Part shown: positions 22,771 to 31,747 of the stretch, in pieces
Position numbering within the stretch: position 1 is the stretch's first letter
How the letters are laid out: the number at the start of each line of letters is the position of its first letter
NCBI RefSeq assembly: GCF_039839375.1
Contig: NZ_JBDOQU010000008.1
Coordinates: 1 to 64,000, forward strand
Direction: 5' to 3'
DNA: 64,000 nt
Source: JBDOQU01 sp039839375
Lineage (GTDB): Bacteria; Pseudomonadota; Alphaproteobacteria; DSM-16000; Inquilinaceae
Program-made: the position numbers and the translations under genes
Notes under the pieces: generated by a model
Database searches by the model: none
Told to the model about the DNA's origin: nothing
What the model saw: only the letters and a program-made list of their open reading frames with translations

Positions 22771-22829
22771 CCTCATGAGGACCGGGCGGGAGGGGGTGCA
22801 AAACCTTCTCCCGTCCGGCGGAGAGAGCA

Positions 22830-23525
22830 ATGCCGAATCTCGGAGGCTATGGCTGGATGCTGCTCGACGGCGTCCAGATGACCGTAATCGTCTCGATCGC
22901 ATCGATGGTCGGAGCCGTCGTCCTGGGCCTGATGGCGGCGATGGGGCGTCTGGGGCCATGGCGACCGCTGCGTTTCCTCGTTGAGGCTTACACGACGATC
23001 GTGCGCGGCATCCCCGAACTGGTGATGCTGCTGCTTGTCTATTACGGCCTGCCGACGCTCATCCAGGATCTGGCGGCGAACCTCGGCTATGAGCTCATCC
23101 TCGCCATCAACCCCTTCCTGGCCGGTATCGGCACGATCACGCTGATCTATGGCGCCTTCGCCTGCGAGGTCTTCCGGTCCGCCTATCTCGCCGTGCCCAA
23201 GGGACAGCGGGAAGCCGCGCTTTCGCTGGGCCTGCACCCATGGGCCGGCTTTCGGCTGGTGGTGCTGCCGCAGATGATGCGCTACGCGCTGCCGGGCCTT
23301 GGCAATGTCTGGATGGTCCTGGTCAAGGCGACCGCGCTGATATCGGTGATCCAGCTTCCCGAACTGATGCGCAACGCCGACATCGCGGCGCGCGCGACCC
23401 GAATGCCGTTCACCTTCTTCGTCATGGCCTGCCTTGCCTATCTGGCGATCACCCTCACATCGATGTGGCTCCAGCACCGGGCGGAACGTTGGGCAAGCCG
23501 TGGCGTGGCGGGAGGACGGCTCTGA
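22830..23525 (+). CDS. Amino-acid ABC transporter permease (HisQ-like)
   Basis: A 231-residue inner-membrane permease with about five helices. The N-terminal MLLDGVQMTVIVSIASMVGA and TTIVRGIPELVMLLLVYYGL are standard for polar amino-acid permeases. The EAA loop that contacts the ATPase is seen in VPKGQREAALSLGLHPWAGF. It starts 59 bases after the binding protein and its TGA overlaps the ATG of the second permease. Confidence 0.93.
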   Translation: MPNLGGYGWMLLDGVQMTVIVSIASMVGAVVLGLMAAMGRLGPWRPLRFLVEAYTTIVRGIPELVMLLLVYYGLPTLIQDLAANLGYELILAINPFLAGIGTITLIYGAFACEVFRSAYLAVPKGQREAALSLGLHPWAGFRLVVLPQMMRYALPGLGNVWMVLVKATALISVIQLPELMRNADIAARATRMPFTFFVMACLAYLAITLTSMWLQHRAERWASRGVAGGRL

Positions 23526-24247
23526 TGATCGAGTTCATCGTCGAACACCTGCCCCAATTCCTGGACGGGGCGCTGATCACCATACAGTACGCAGCGATAA
23601 GCTGCGTGGCCGGCTTCCTTCTGGCGATCCCGCTGGCCCTCATGCGCCTGTCGTCGAACAGGGCGATCTTCTGGCCCGGAACGGCCTATGTGCTGTTCTT
23701 CCGGGGCACCCCGCTGCTTGCCCAGATATTCCTGATCTATTATGGAAGCGGCCAGTTCCGGCCGGCCCTGGAGGCTGTCGGGCTCTGGTCGTTCTTCCGC
23801 GAGCCGTCGTTCTGCGCGCTGCTGTCATTGACGTTGAACACGACCGCCTATACCGCGGAAATCCTGCGCGGCGCTATCCAGGGCATCCCACGCGGCGAAA
23901 TCGACGCGGCGCTGGCGACGGGGATGTCCCGCCTCCAGCGGCTGGTCCATGTCATTCTGCCGCGCGCGATGGGCCTCTCCTGGCCTGCCTATACAAACGA
24001 GGTCGTCTACCAGATCCAGGCGACCTCCCTCGTTTCGATCATCACGATTTTGGACATCACGGGCGTGGCCCGCGTGATCGCCTCGCGCAACTTCACCTTC
24101 TACGAAGCCTTCGTCACGGCCGCCCTTCTCTACCTCATGATCGTCTATGCCTTCATCTTCGCCGCCCGCCGCATCGAGGCCCGTCTGCACGCGCATCTGG
24201 GCCCGAGCGTGCAGCAGGCAGGCGCCATCCGGGAGACACTCCGATGA
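23525..24247 (+). CDS. Amino-acid ABC transporter permease (HisM-like)
   Basis: A 240-residue permease that should pair with the preceding one. FLDGALITIQYAAISCVAGF, the FRGTPLLAQIFLIYYGSGQF motif and the EAA loop GIPRGEIDAALATGMSRLQR are clear. The start at 23525 overlaps the previous stop by one base, and its own stop overlaps the GntR start (ATGA), so the genes are translationally coupled. ATG 23525 begins the conserved membrane segment. Confidence 0.93.
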   Translation: MIEFIVEHLPQFLDGALITIQYAAISCVAGFLLAIPLALMRLSSNRAIFWPGTAYVLFFRGTPLLAQIFLIYYGSGQFRPALEAVGLWSFFREPSFCALLSLTLNTTAYTAEILRGAIQGIPRGEIDAALATGMSRLQRLVHVILPRAMGLSWPAYTNEVVYQIQATSLVSIITILDITGVARVIASRNFTFYEAFVTAALLYLMIVYAFIFAARRIEARLHAHLGPSVQQAGAIRETLR

Positions 24248-24996
24248 CCATCACCGAAGACGCTGAAAGCGCGCCGCGCCGCGCCGCGCCGGTCAAGCGA
24301 GGCTCCCTTCGCAAGCGCGCCTACGACCAGTTGAAGCAGATGATCCTGTCGGGCGCTCTCAGCCCAGGCGAGCGGCTATCGGAAATAAGGCTTTCCACGG
24401 CGCTGGGGGTAAGCCGGACGCCGCTGCGCGAAGCGCTCATGAGCCTCGAAACCGAAGGGCTGGTGATCGGCAAGCCGAACAGCGGGTATATCGTCGTCCA
24501 ACTGGATATCGAAACGGTGCGCGAGCTTCTGGTCGCCCGCGAGGGGCTTGATGGCTACGCGGCGGAACTGGCCGCCAGGACGGCGACCAATGCCGATCTC
24601 GACCGCCTGCGTGGCGTGATGGAGCAGATCGAGGATCTGGGCCGGACGCGGACCCGCGCGCCGGAGCATATCGCGCGGGAACTCGAGCTTGGCCTGAAGG
24701 TGCATGAGGTCATCGTAGCGGCGACCGGCAACCGCATCCTCTGCGAGATGACGACGCGGATATATGAACAATTACGCACGGCGCTCTGGCTCGAGGTCCT
24801 CTGGATCGATCTGTGGGATGAGGCCGTCGCCGAACATCGCGCGATCGTCGAGGCGGTCATCGCGCGCGACGGCCCTCAGGCAAGCGAGGCCGCTCGCCGG
24901 CATGTCCGGGGCTCGATCGAGAACATCTCGCGAATTCAGAACATACAACTTCATCGGCGGCGGGCGGGCGGTCTGCTCCCACTCGCCGGCGTCTGA
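24244..24996 (+). CDS. GntR family transcriptional regulator, FCD type
   Basis: A 250-residue regulator. The winged helix-turn-helix (about residues 20-85) reads GSLRKRAYDQLKQMILSGAL, SPGERLSEIRLSTALGVSRT and PLREALMSLETEGLV, and the helical FCD effector domain follows (about 95-230, with VHEVIVAATGNRIL and AVAEHRAIVEAVIARD supplying metal or ligand residues). Sitting inside the transporter operon, it probably controls it in response to the imported compound or a product; ATTGTATGCAAT at 21866 is a candidate site. Its stop is followed by the GGT gene after 22 bases. Confidence 0.92.
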   Translation: MTITEDAESAPRRAAPVKRGSLRKRAYDQLKQMILSGALSPGERLSEIRLSTALGVSRTPLREALMSLETEGLVIGKPNSGYIVVQLDIETVRELLVAREGLDGYAAELAARTATNADLDRLRGVMEQIEDLGRTRTRAPEHIARELELGLKVHEVIVAATGNRILCEMTTRIYEQLRTALWLEVLWIDLWDEAVAEHRAIVEAVIARDGPQASEAARRHVRGSIENISRIQNIQLHRRRAGGLLPLAGV

Positions 24997-25018
24997 GCGC
25001 CAGGATCGGAGAACAGAG

Positions 25019-26605
25019 TTGCGTGATTTCGAACTTCCCGGACGCTCGACCGTTCATGCCGCGAACGGGATGGCGGCGACGTCCCATCCCCTGGCCACCG
25101 GCGTCGCGGTCGACATCCTGAAGGCCGGCGGAAACGCGATCGACGCCGCGATCGCCGCTTCGGCAACGCTGGCCGCGGTAGAGCCGCAATCGACCGGAAT
25201 CGGCGGCGACTGTTTCGCGCTTCTCTGCCTGGCCGGCGCCGACCGCGTCCTGGCATTCAACGGATCCGGCCGTTCGCCCCGGGCGGCGACGCTCGATTTC
25301 TTCATTGAGCAGGGGATCACCGCGATCGCCCTGGATTCGGCCCACGCAGCGACTCTGCCGGGAGCCGTCGACGCCTGGATCGCGCTCCATCGCGATCATG
25401 GCCGGATGGAGTTCGCCCGGCTGATGGAGCCGGCGATACGCTACGCGCGCGACGGCTACCCCGTACATGCCAGGGTCCGTTTCGACTGGCTGAACGCGGC
25501 GGACCTGCTGCGCGGCAACGAGGAGGCCCGGAGGGTGTTCCTGCCGGGGGACAAGACGCCGGAAGAAGGCGACATGCACCGGCAGCCCAAGCTCGCCGAA
25601 ACGCTGGCGGTCATCGCGCGGGAAGGGCGAAAGGGCTTCTATGAAGGACCGATCGCGGAAGCCATGGCGCGAACGTTGCGGGCGCATGGCGGCCTGCACG
25701 ATGTCGAGGACTTCGCCGCCGTGCAAGGCGACTATGTCGAGCCGGTCAGCACGGCCTATCGCGGGTATGAAATCCACCAGGTGCCGCCGAACAACCAGGG
25801 GCTGACGGCGCTGATCATGCTGAACATCCTGGAAGGCTTCGACCTGGCCGCGCTGGAGCCGATGTCCAGCGACCGCACGCATCTGGAGATCGAGGCCGGA
25901 CGGCTGGCGTTCGCCGCCCGGAATGCGACCCTGTCCGAACAGGTCGCGATGGGGGTTCGTGCGGAGGACCTGCTATCGAAGGAATGGGCCGGAAGGCTGA
26001 GGTCGAAAATCGTCCCGGACCGGGCGATGACCGGCATCCCCGATCTGGGACTGGGAAAGTCGGACACGGTCTATGTTTCCGTCGTCGACCGCGACCTGAA
26101 CGCCGTGAGTTTCATCAACTCGATCTATCATTCTTTCGGCTGCGGCATCCTTTGCCCCGAAACCGGCGTGATGTTCCAGAACAGGGGCGCTTCGTTCCGC
26201 ATCGACCCGGACCACCCGAACCGGATCGGGCCGTCCAAGCGACCGCTCCACACCATCATGCCCGGCATGGCGACGCGGAACGGCCGCGCGCTGATGCCTT
26301 ACGGCGTGATGGGCGGCGACTACCAGCCCTTCGGCCACGCCCGGTTCCTCACGGGGATCATCGACTATGGCCAGGATGTCCAGCAGGCGCTCGACGCGCC
26401 GCGGGTGTTCGCGACCGGCGACATGGTCGAAATCGAGAAGTCCTTTCCGGGGCCGACGATCGCCGGCCTGATCGCGCGCGGCCATGCCCTGCGGTTGGCG
26501 CCGGATCCCCTGGGCGGCGGACAGGCGGTCATGATCGACCATGAACGGGGCATCCTGTCGGGCGGGTCGGACCCCCGGAAGGATGGCTGCGCGCTTGGCT
26601 TCTAG
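25019..26605 (+). CDS. Gamma-glutamyltransferase family protein (cytoplasmic, YwrD-like)
   Basis: A 528-residue member of the Ntn-hydrolase gamma-glutamyltransferase family, which cleaves gamma-glutamyl bonds after self-processing into two subunits. The N-terminal GMAATSHPLATGVAVDILKA, GGNAIDAAIAASATLAAVEP and STGIGGDCFALL are family signatures. The probable processing site is Thr350 in SDTVYVSVVDRDLNAVSFIN, aligned with the nucleophile Thr of the TTH motif. There is no signal peptide, unlike E. coli Ggt, so it should act in the cytoplasm on imported material. The TTG start at 25019 is supported by GGAG 7 bases upstream; no ATG fits the conserved start. It lies between regulator and ATPase genes. 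Confidence 0.88.
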   Translation: MRDFELPGRSTVHAANGMAATSHPLATGVAVDILKAGGNAIDAAIAASATLAAVEPQSTGIGGDCFALLCLAGADRVLAFNGSGRSPRAATLDFFIEQGITAIALDSAHAATLPGAVDAWIALHRDHGRMEFARLMEPAIRYARDGYPVHARVRFDWLNAADLLRGNEEARRVFLPGDKTPEEGDMHRQPKLAETLAVIAREGRKGFYEGPIAEAMARTLRAHGGLHDVEDFAAVQGDYVEPVSTAYRGYEIHQVPPNNQGLTALIMLNILEGFDLAALEPMSSDRTHLEIEAGRLAFAARNATLSEQVAMGVRAEDLLSKEWAGRLRSKIVPDRAMTGIPDLGLGKSDTVYVSVVDRDLNAVSFINSIYHSFGCGILCPETGVMFQNRGASFRIDPDHPNRIGPSKRPLHTIMPGMATRNGRALMPYGVMGGDYQPFGHARFLTGIIDYGQDVQQALDAPRVFATGDMVEIEKSFPGPTIAGLIARGHALRLAPDPLGGGQAVMIDHERGILSGGSDPRKDGCALGF

Positions 26606-26639
26606 GCGGTTGAAATGAACGATCTGGGATATCTTCGGA

Positions 26640-27437
26640 ATGGATGATCGGAACGCCGCCGATCCGCATCGGGACGGGCCGACCGGCGCGGCGCTCCGCA
26701 CGATCGGGCTTCACAAGAGCTTCGGTGCGCTGCATGTGCTCAAGGGAATCGATTTCACCGCCCGGAAGGGGGAAGTGATCTCCATCATCGGCGGAAGCGG
26801 TTCGGGAAAGAGCACGTTCCTCCGCTGCCTGAACCTTCTGGAGCTTCCCAGCCGCGGCGCCATCGAGATCGGCGGCGATCCCTTGCCCTTGGACTATCGC
26901 GGCGGCCATCCCCGCGTGCGTGGGCAGAAGCGGGTCGAGCAGGCCAGGGCGAGGATCGGGATGGTGTTCCAGAGCTTCAATCTCTGGCCCCACATGACGG
27001 TGATGAAGAATCTCGTCATCGGCCCGGTGACGGTGAAGGGCGTTTCGAAAGGCGAGGCGCGGGAAAGGGCAGAAGGCTATCTGGACAAGGTTGGTCTTCC
27101 CGACAAGCGCGATGCCTATCCCGCCCACCTCTCCGGCGGGCAGCAGCAGCGGGTGGCGATCGCGCGCGCCCTGTGCATGGAGCCGGAGATCCTGCTGTTC
27201 GACGAGCCGACCTCCGCGCTTGACCCGGAACTGGTCGGCGAGGTCCTCAGGGTCATTCGGACGCTGGCCGAAGAGGGGCGGACAATGGTCGTGGTGACGC
27301 ATGAAATGGCATTCGCCCGGGACGTTTCGGCACGCATCCTGTTTTTCGACCAGGGGCTTGTCGCCGAGCAGGGAACGCCGGGAGAGATATTCCAGACGCC
27401 GCGGTCCGAGACGCTTCGCCGGTTCATCGGGGCGTGA
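26640..27437 (+). CDS. Amino-acid ABC transporter ATP-binding protein
   Basis: A 265-residue ATPase of the HisP/GlnQ type that should power the importer above. After a 20-residue variable leader come Walker A GGSGSGKST (about residue 51), Q-loop VFQSFNLWPHMTVMKN, signature LSGGQQQRVAIARAL, Walker B EILLFDEPTSALDPELV and the H-loop VVVTHEMAFARDV. It follows the GGT-like gene by 34 bases and closes the operon SBP-permease-permease-GntR-GGT-ATPase. Confidence 0.95.
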   Translation: MDDRNAADPHRDGPTGAALRTIGLHKSFGALHVLKGIDFTARKGEVISIIGGSGSGKSTFLRCLNLLELPSRGAIEIGGDPLPLDYRGGHPRVRGQKRVEQARARIGMVFQSFNLWPHMTVMKNLVIGPVTVKGVSKGEARERAEGYLDKVGLPDKRDAYPAHLSGGQQQRVAIARALCMEPEILLFDEPTSALDPELVGEVLRVIRTLAEEGRTMVVVTHEMAFARDVSARILFFDQGLVAEQGTPGEIFQTPRSETLRRFIGA

Positions 27438-27537
27438 GCCGCCGTCGGGGGTGAGGAGGTCGACCGGCCCCCAGGGGAACCATCGCCGGGCAAGGCCATT
27501 CCGGGGGCAGTCGCACCACAACCGGAAGTTCCCGATC

Positions 27538-28143
27538 ATGACCAAGGTCCTGGCCCTCAACTGTTCGCTGAAATCGTCCGACACCCCCTCCTCCACCAAC
27601 CTGCTGCTGGCGCAGGCGCTGGGGAAGTTCGAGGAGCAGGGGTTCGAGGGGGAGATTGTCCGGGTCGCCGACCACAACATCCTGCCGGGCGTCACCTCCG
27701 ACGAGGGCGAGGGCGACGACTGGCCGGCGCTGCGGTCGCGCATCCTGGAGGCGCGCATCCTGCTGCTGGGCACGCCGATCTGGCTGGGCCAGCCTTCCTC
27801 CATCTGCAAGCGGGTGCTGGAGCGGATGGACGCCTTCCTCAGCGAAACAGACGACAAGGGGCGCATGGTTTCCTACGGGCGCGTCGCGGCGGTCGCGGTG
27901 GTGGGCAACGAGGATGGAGCGCATCACGTGTCGGCGGAACTTTACCAGGCGCTGAGCGACGTTGGCTTCACCATCCCGGCCAATGCGGTGACCTATTGGG
28001 TCGGCGAGGCGATGGGCGGCACCGACTTCAAGGACCTGCCGGAAGTCCCCGACAAGGTGGAATCGGCGACCGCCATGATGGTCCGCAATGCGAGCCATCT
28101 TGCGCGCCTGCTCTCAAGCCATGAATATCCCGGATCGTCCTGA
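27538..28143 (+). CDS. NAD(P)H-dependent FMN reductase / flavodoxin-like protein
   Basis: A 201-residue flavodoxin-fold protein of the NADPH-dependent FMN reductase type, which binds FMN and reduces quinones or FMN. VLALNCSLKSSDTPSSTNLL (residues 4-23) holds the phosphate-binding loop, and ILLLGTPIWLGQPSSICKRV the conserved G/S/T-P-x-W-x-G segment contacting the flavin. Later VAVVGNEDGAHHVSAELYQA fits the third loop. ATG 27538 starts the first beta strand. The next gene is a membrane protein 20 bases downstream. The physiological substrate is unknown. Confidence 0.85.
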   Translation: MTKVLALNCSLKSSDTPSSTNLLLAQALGKFEEQGFEGEIVRVADHNILPGVTSDEGEGDDWPALRSRILEARILLLGTPIWLGQPSSICKRVLERMDAFLSETDDKGRMVSYGRVAAVAVVGNEDGAHHVSAELYQALSDVGFTIPANAVTYWVGEAMGGTDFKDLPEVPDKVESATAMMVRNASHLARLLSSHEYPGSS

Positions 28144-28163
28144 CCTGATCCGGGGATAAAGGG

Positions 28164-28721
28164 GTGGATTTCGTGGAACTTGTATCGCGGACGGTGTTCG
28201 GGCTGGCCAGCATCGCCCTGATGCTCCTTGCCGGCGGGCTGATGGTCTTCGCCGGAAGCCAGGTGCTGCATGCCTTCCGGGTGCCCGAAATGAGCGTGGG
28301 GTCGACCCTGCTGGACGCGGTGGGCTACACGATCATCGCCATCGCCGTCTTCGACGTCGCCAAATACCTGCTGGAGGAAGAGGCGGTCCGTGGCCGCGAG
28401 ATGCGGCGCACCGGCGAGGCGCGGCGGAGCATGACCAAGTTCATCTCCACAATCGCCATCGCGGTGTTCCTGGAGGCGCTGGTTTCCGTCTTCCAGGCCA
28501 GCAAGGAAGACATGAGGATGATGCTCTACCCCACGCTGCTGCTGTTCGGCGGCGTGGCGCTGGTGGTCGGGCTCGGCGTCTATCAGCGGCTGAGCGCCGG
28601 CGCGGAGCGGGAGATGGGCGGCCCGCAGGAGGAAGCCAGGGCCGAGGAGCAGGAGAAGAAGGAGAACGATGAGGAGAGCCCCATGAAGAAGAGACCTTCG
28701 CGGCGCGCGAAATCCGCCTGA
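28164..28721 (+). CDS. Hypothetical membrane protein, 185 aa
   Basis: Function unknown. The GTG-started frame has four predicted membrane helices (about residues 8-30, 45-66, 88-107 and 117-138) and a very charged C-terminus from about residue 145 (GPQEEARAEEQEKKENDEES, then a basic end). EMRRTGEARRSMTKFISTIA between helices two and three is the best conserved-looking part. Similar proteins are annotated as general glycosylation pathway or membrane proteins with no defined role. GTG 28164 has AAAGGGG immediately upstream. Confidence 0.75.
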   Translation: MDFVELVSRTVFGLASIALMLLAGGLMVFAGSQVLHAFRVPEMSVGSTLLDAVGYTIIAIAVFDVAKYLLEEEAVRGREMRRTGEARRSMTKFISTIAIAVFLEALVSVFQASKEDMRMMLYPTLLLFGGVALVVGLGVYQRLSAGAEREMGGPQEEARAEEQEKKENDEESPMKKRPSRRAKSA

Positions 28722-28740
28722 GCCGGCGCCTGAGCCGGCC

Positions 28741-30054
28741 TCAACCTTCCTTGAAGGCGCGCCGGAAGCTGTCGAGGAACGGGTCGGCCAGATAGTCGAA
28801 GGGCGTCCTTTCGCCGGTGACCACGGCCACCTCCGCCGGCATGCCGGGGACGAGTTCGACGCCGTCGAGCGCGGCCAGATCGTCCTCATCCACCGAAATC
28901 CGCGCGAGGTAATAGGTCCGTCCCGTCGCCTCGTCGATCAGGGCGTCGGCGGAGACGGTTCGGACGGTCCCGGACAGGCGCGGCAGGTTACGCTGGGCGT
29001 AGGACGAGAGAATCACACGCGCCTCCAGACCCGGATGGACGGCATCGATGTCCGTCGGCGCGATCCGCGCTTCGACCAGCAATTCCTCGTCCGCCGGGAC
29101 GATGTCCAGGATCGGCTCTCCCGCCCCGACGACCCCGCCCAGCGTGGTGAAGCGGAGATCGACCACCTCCCCGTCCAGCGGGGCGGTGATGGTCGTGCGG
29201 GTCAGCACGTCGCGGGCGGCGCGCAGCCGGTCACGCACGGCCGACAGTTCCGCCCGGATGCCGGCCAGCTCCGCCGTCGCTTCCTCCCGCGCCTGGCGGT
29301 CGAGATTGAGAATCTCCGCCTCCGTCTGGGCGATCGCCTGGCGGGCGCGGGCGATGCCGGCCCGGTTCTCCGCGCGGGCGGCCATGATGTCGGCTTCCGT
29401 GCGCTGAAGGGCCAGCAGGCGCGGCCGCCGCTCCAGCCCCTGGTCCAGCAGGGTGCGGACGGCCGCGATCTCCTCAGCGATCAGGTCGAGCTGGAGGGTC
29501 CGGGCGTCGATCTGCACCTCCAGCCCCGCGATTTCGGCGCGGTATTGGGCGATCCGGCGCTCCATCACCTCGACCAGCCCGGCACGGGAGGCGCGGCGGG
29601 CGGCGAAGCGGTCGCGTTCCGCGGCCAGGATGTCGGCGGCCGCCCCATCCTCCGACAGCCATGCGGGGAAGGAGATCGCGGGATCGCCCGCCTCCTCCGC
29701 CGCCAGCCGGGCCCGCGCCGCCGCCAGCGCTCGCCGGCGGCCGATCAGCAGGTCGACCGAGGCGTCGGCCGAAACATCCTCCAGCACCATCAGCACGTCG
29801 CCCGCCTGGACATGCGATCCTTCAGCGACGCGGATATCCGCGATGATGCCGCCTTCCAGATGCTGGACCGTGCGGCGGCTGCCGTCCGGGCTGACGGTTC
29901 CGGGCGCGAGCGCGGCGCTGGCGAGGGTCGCGGTCACGGACCAGATCCCGAACCCACCGAAGAAGAGCGCGATCACCGCCGCCGCGACCAGCAGCGGCCG
30001 GCGAAGCTGCACCAGAAGGGGCGGCGGCGCGGGGACGTGTTCGATCATCGCCAT
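28741..30054 (-). CDS. Type I secretion membrane fusion protein (HlyD family)
   Basis: A 437-residue periplasmic adaptor that links the inner-membrane ABC exporter to an outer-membrane TolC channel. One membrane helix (about residues 18-40) is followed by the lipoyl half-motif GTVSPDGSRRTVQHLEGGII, a long alpha-helical hairpin with heptads (about 95-265), the second lipoyl half (TTITAPLDGEVVDLRFTTLG) and a beta-barrel domain to the end (LVPGMPAEVAVVTGERTPFDYL). Start ATG 30054, with an alternative 6 bases in. It is third in the operon cargo-exporter-adaptor. No tolC is in the window, so a chromosomal TolC elsewhere is expected. Confidence 0.94.
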   Translation of the reverse strand: MAMIEHVPAPPPLLVQLRRPLLVAAAVIALFFGGFGIWSVTATLASAALAPGTVSPDGSRRTVQHLEGGIIADIRVAEGSHVQAGDVLMVLEDVSADASVDLLIGRRRALAAARARLAAEEAGDPAISFPAWLSEDGAAADILAAERDRFAARRASRAGLVEVMERRIAQYRAEIAGLEVQIDARTLQLDLIAEEIAAVRTLLDQGLERRPRLLALQRTEADIMAARAENRAGIARARQAIAQTEAEILNLDRQAREEATAELAGIRAELSAVRDRLRAARDVLTRTTITAPLDGEVVDLRFTTLGGVVGAGEPILDIVPADEELLVEARIAPTDIDAVHPGLEARVILSSYAQRNLPRLSGTVRTVSADALIDEATGRTYYLARISVDEDDLAALDGVELVPGMPAEVAVVTGERTPFDYLADPFLDSFRRAFKEG

Positions 30055-30064
30055 GGGACCATCC

Positions 30065-31747
30065 TCACCCGACCGACGCCACGCGAACCGGGCCGCGCGG
30101 CGCGAGCTCAGCCAGAACAGCGGCGCGGTCGCCATGGAGATCGATTCTGCCGTCGCTAAGGACGAGGATGCGGTCCGCCTGTTCCAGCGCCGCCGGGCGA
30201 TGGGCGACGGTGACGATGGTCGTCCCCTCCTGCTTGAGTTGGGCGAGGCAGGCGCGCAGGGCCGCCTCTCCCTCCGCATCCAGGTTCGACGACGCCTCGT
30301 CCAGCACCAGCAGGGCCGGCCGGCGGTAGATGGCGCGGGCGAGCGCGATGCGCTGCCGCTGGCCGCCGGAGAGGAACGCGCCGCCGGGGCCGATCTCCGT
30401 CTCATAGGCGTCGGGCAGGCCGAGGATCATCCCGTGCACGCCGGCCAGCTGGGCGGCCTCCACGACCAGGTCGGGGTCGGGAACGTCCAGTCGCGCGATG
30501 TTGTCCCTGACCGTGCCCCGGAACAGCTCGACCTCCTGCGGCAGATAACCGACATGGCGTGCGCGGCCGGCCTCGCCCCAATGGTGCAGCTCCGCCCCGT
30601 CCAGCCGGACATGCCCCCGACCGGGGACCAGCGATCCCGCCAGCAGGCGGCAGAGGGTCGATTTGCCCGACGCCGAGGGGCCGATGACGCCCAGGCACTC
30701 TCCCGGCGAAAGGGAAAATCCGATATCGTGGAGGACCGGCCGATCCGCGCCCGGCGGGGCATAACCCACTCCCTCCACCGTCACATGTCCCTTGGCGGGC
30801 GGCAGGCGCATCGGCTGCGCCGGCGGCGGCGCGGCGGCGAGCAGGTCGCGCATCCGGCCATAAGCGACGCGGGCAGCGGTCGCGCTGCGCCAAGAGCCGA
30901 TCGCCTGTTCGACGGGGGCGAGCGCCCTGCCGAGGAGGATCGACCCGGCGATCATCCCACCGGGCGTCAGTTCGTTCCGCAGCACCAGGAACGCGCCGAG
31001 GCCCAGCACGAGGATCTGGACCGCCAGACGGACGAACCGCGCGGCGGCCAGCACCAGCCCGGCGCGGCCGGCGGCCAAGGCCTGAAGGTTCAGGCTGTCC
31101 TCATTGAACGTGGCCCAGCGCCGCAGCACCGCCGGCAGCATCCCCATGGCGCGGACGGTATCGGCGTTGCGCAGCGCGGAATCGGCCTGGTCCTGCGCGG
31201 AGATGGCGGATTGCCCGGCACGACGCGACGGCGCGCGGGCGATCCTGTCGTTCGCCCAGCCGAGCGCGAAGAGGAGGAGCGCCGCGAGCAGCGCCGTCAG
31301 CCCCAGCCAGGGATGCAGCAGCGCCATCACCGCGACGAAGAGCGGCGCCCAGGGCGCGTCGAGCAGCGGGTGAATGGACGGGCCGCCGATGAAGGACCGC
31401 ACCGTCGCCAGATCGCGCAAGCCCTGCCCGTCCCGCGCGCCGACGGCGGCCGACGCGCGGACGATCTCCGACCCCAGCTTCCGGTCTAGCCAGAGGCCAG
31501 TCCCGACGAGCGCCCGGCCGCGCAGATGATCGAGCGCGGCCAGCACCGCAAGGGCGAAGATCGCGACCGCGGTCAGGTAGAGCAGCGTTTCGACACGGCC
31601 GCTCGCCAGCACGCGGTCGAAGACCTGCATCATGTAGAGCGGCGAGACGAGCATCAGCAGATTGACGAACAGACTGACGCCGCCGACCGCGATCAGGGCA
31701 TGGCGAATCTGGGCGGCGGCGTCGGCGAGAGGCGGCCGTCCGGTCAT
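30065..31747 (-). CDS. Type I secretion ABC transporter (PrtD family permease/ATPase)
   Basis: A 560-residue half-transporter with a membrane domain (about residues 15-300, six helices) and a C-terminal ATPase with Walker A GPSASGKSTLCRLLAGSL, signature LSGGQRQRIALARAIYRRP, and Walker B ALLVLDEASSNLD. Early segments NLLMLVSPLYMMQVFDRVL and SGRVETLLYLTAVAI are typical of the PrtD/HasD/RsaD group that exports RTX proteins with a C-terminal signal. Its start overlaps the stop of the GH16 cargo gene by 4 bases (ATGA), which ties it closely to that substrate. Confidence 0.95.
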   Translation of the reverse strand: MTGRPPLADAAAQIRHALIAVGGVSLFVNLLMLVSPLYMMQVFDRVLASGRVETLLYLTAVAIFALAVLAALDHLRGRALVGTGLWLDRKLGSEIVRASAAVGARDGQGLRDLATVRSFIGGPSIHPLLDAPWAPLFVAVMALLHPWLGLTALLAALLLFALGWANDRIARAPSRRAGQSAISAQDQADSALRNADTVRAMGMLPAVLRRWATFNEDSLNLQALAAGRAGLVLAAARFVRLAVQILVLGLGAFLVLRNELTPGGMIAGSILLGRALAPVEQAIGSWRSATAARVAYGRMRDLLAAAPPPAQPMRLPPAKGHVTVEGVGYAPPGADRPVLHDIGFSLSPGECLGVIGPSASGKSTLCRLLAGSLVPGRGHVRLDGAELHHWGEAGRARHVGYLPQEVELFRGTVRDNIARLDVPDPDLVVEAAQLAGVHGMILGLPDAYETEIGPGGAFLSGGQRQRIALARAIYRRPALLVLDEASSNLDAEGEAALRACLAQLKQEGTTIVTVAHRPAALEQADRILVLSDGRIDLHGDRAAVLAELAPRGPVRVASVG

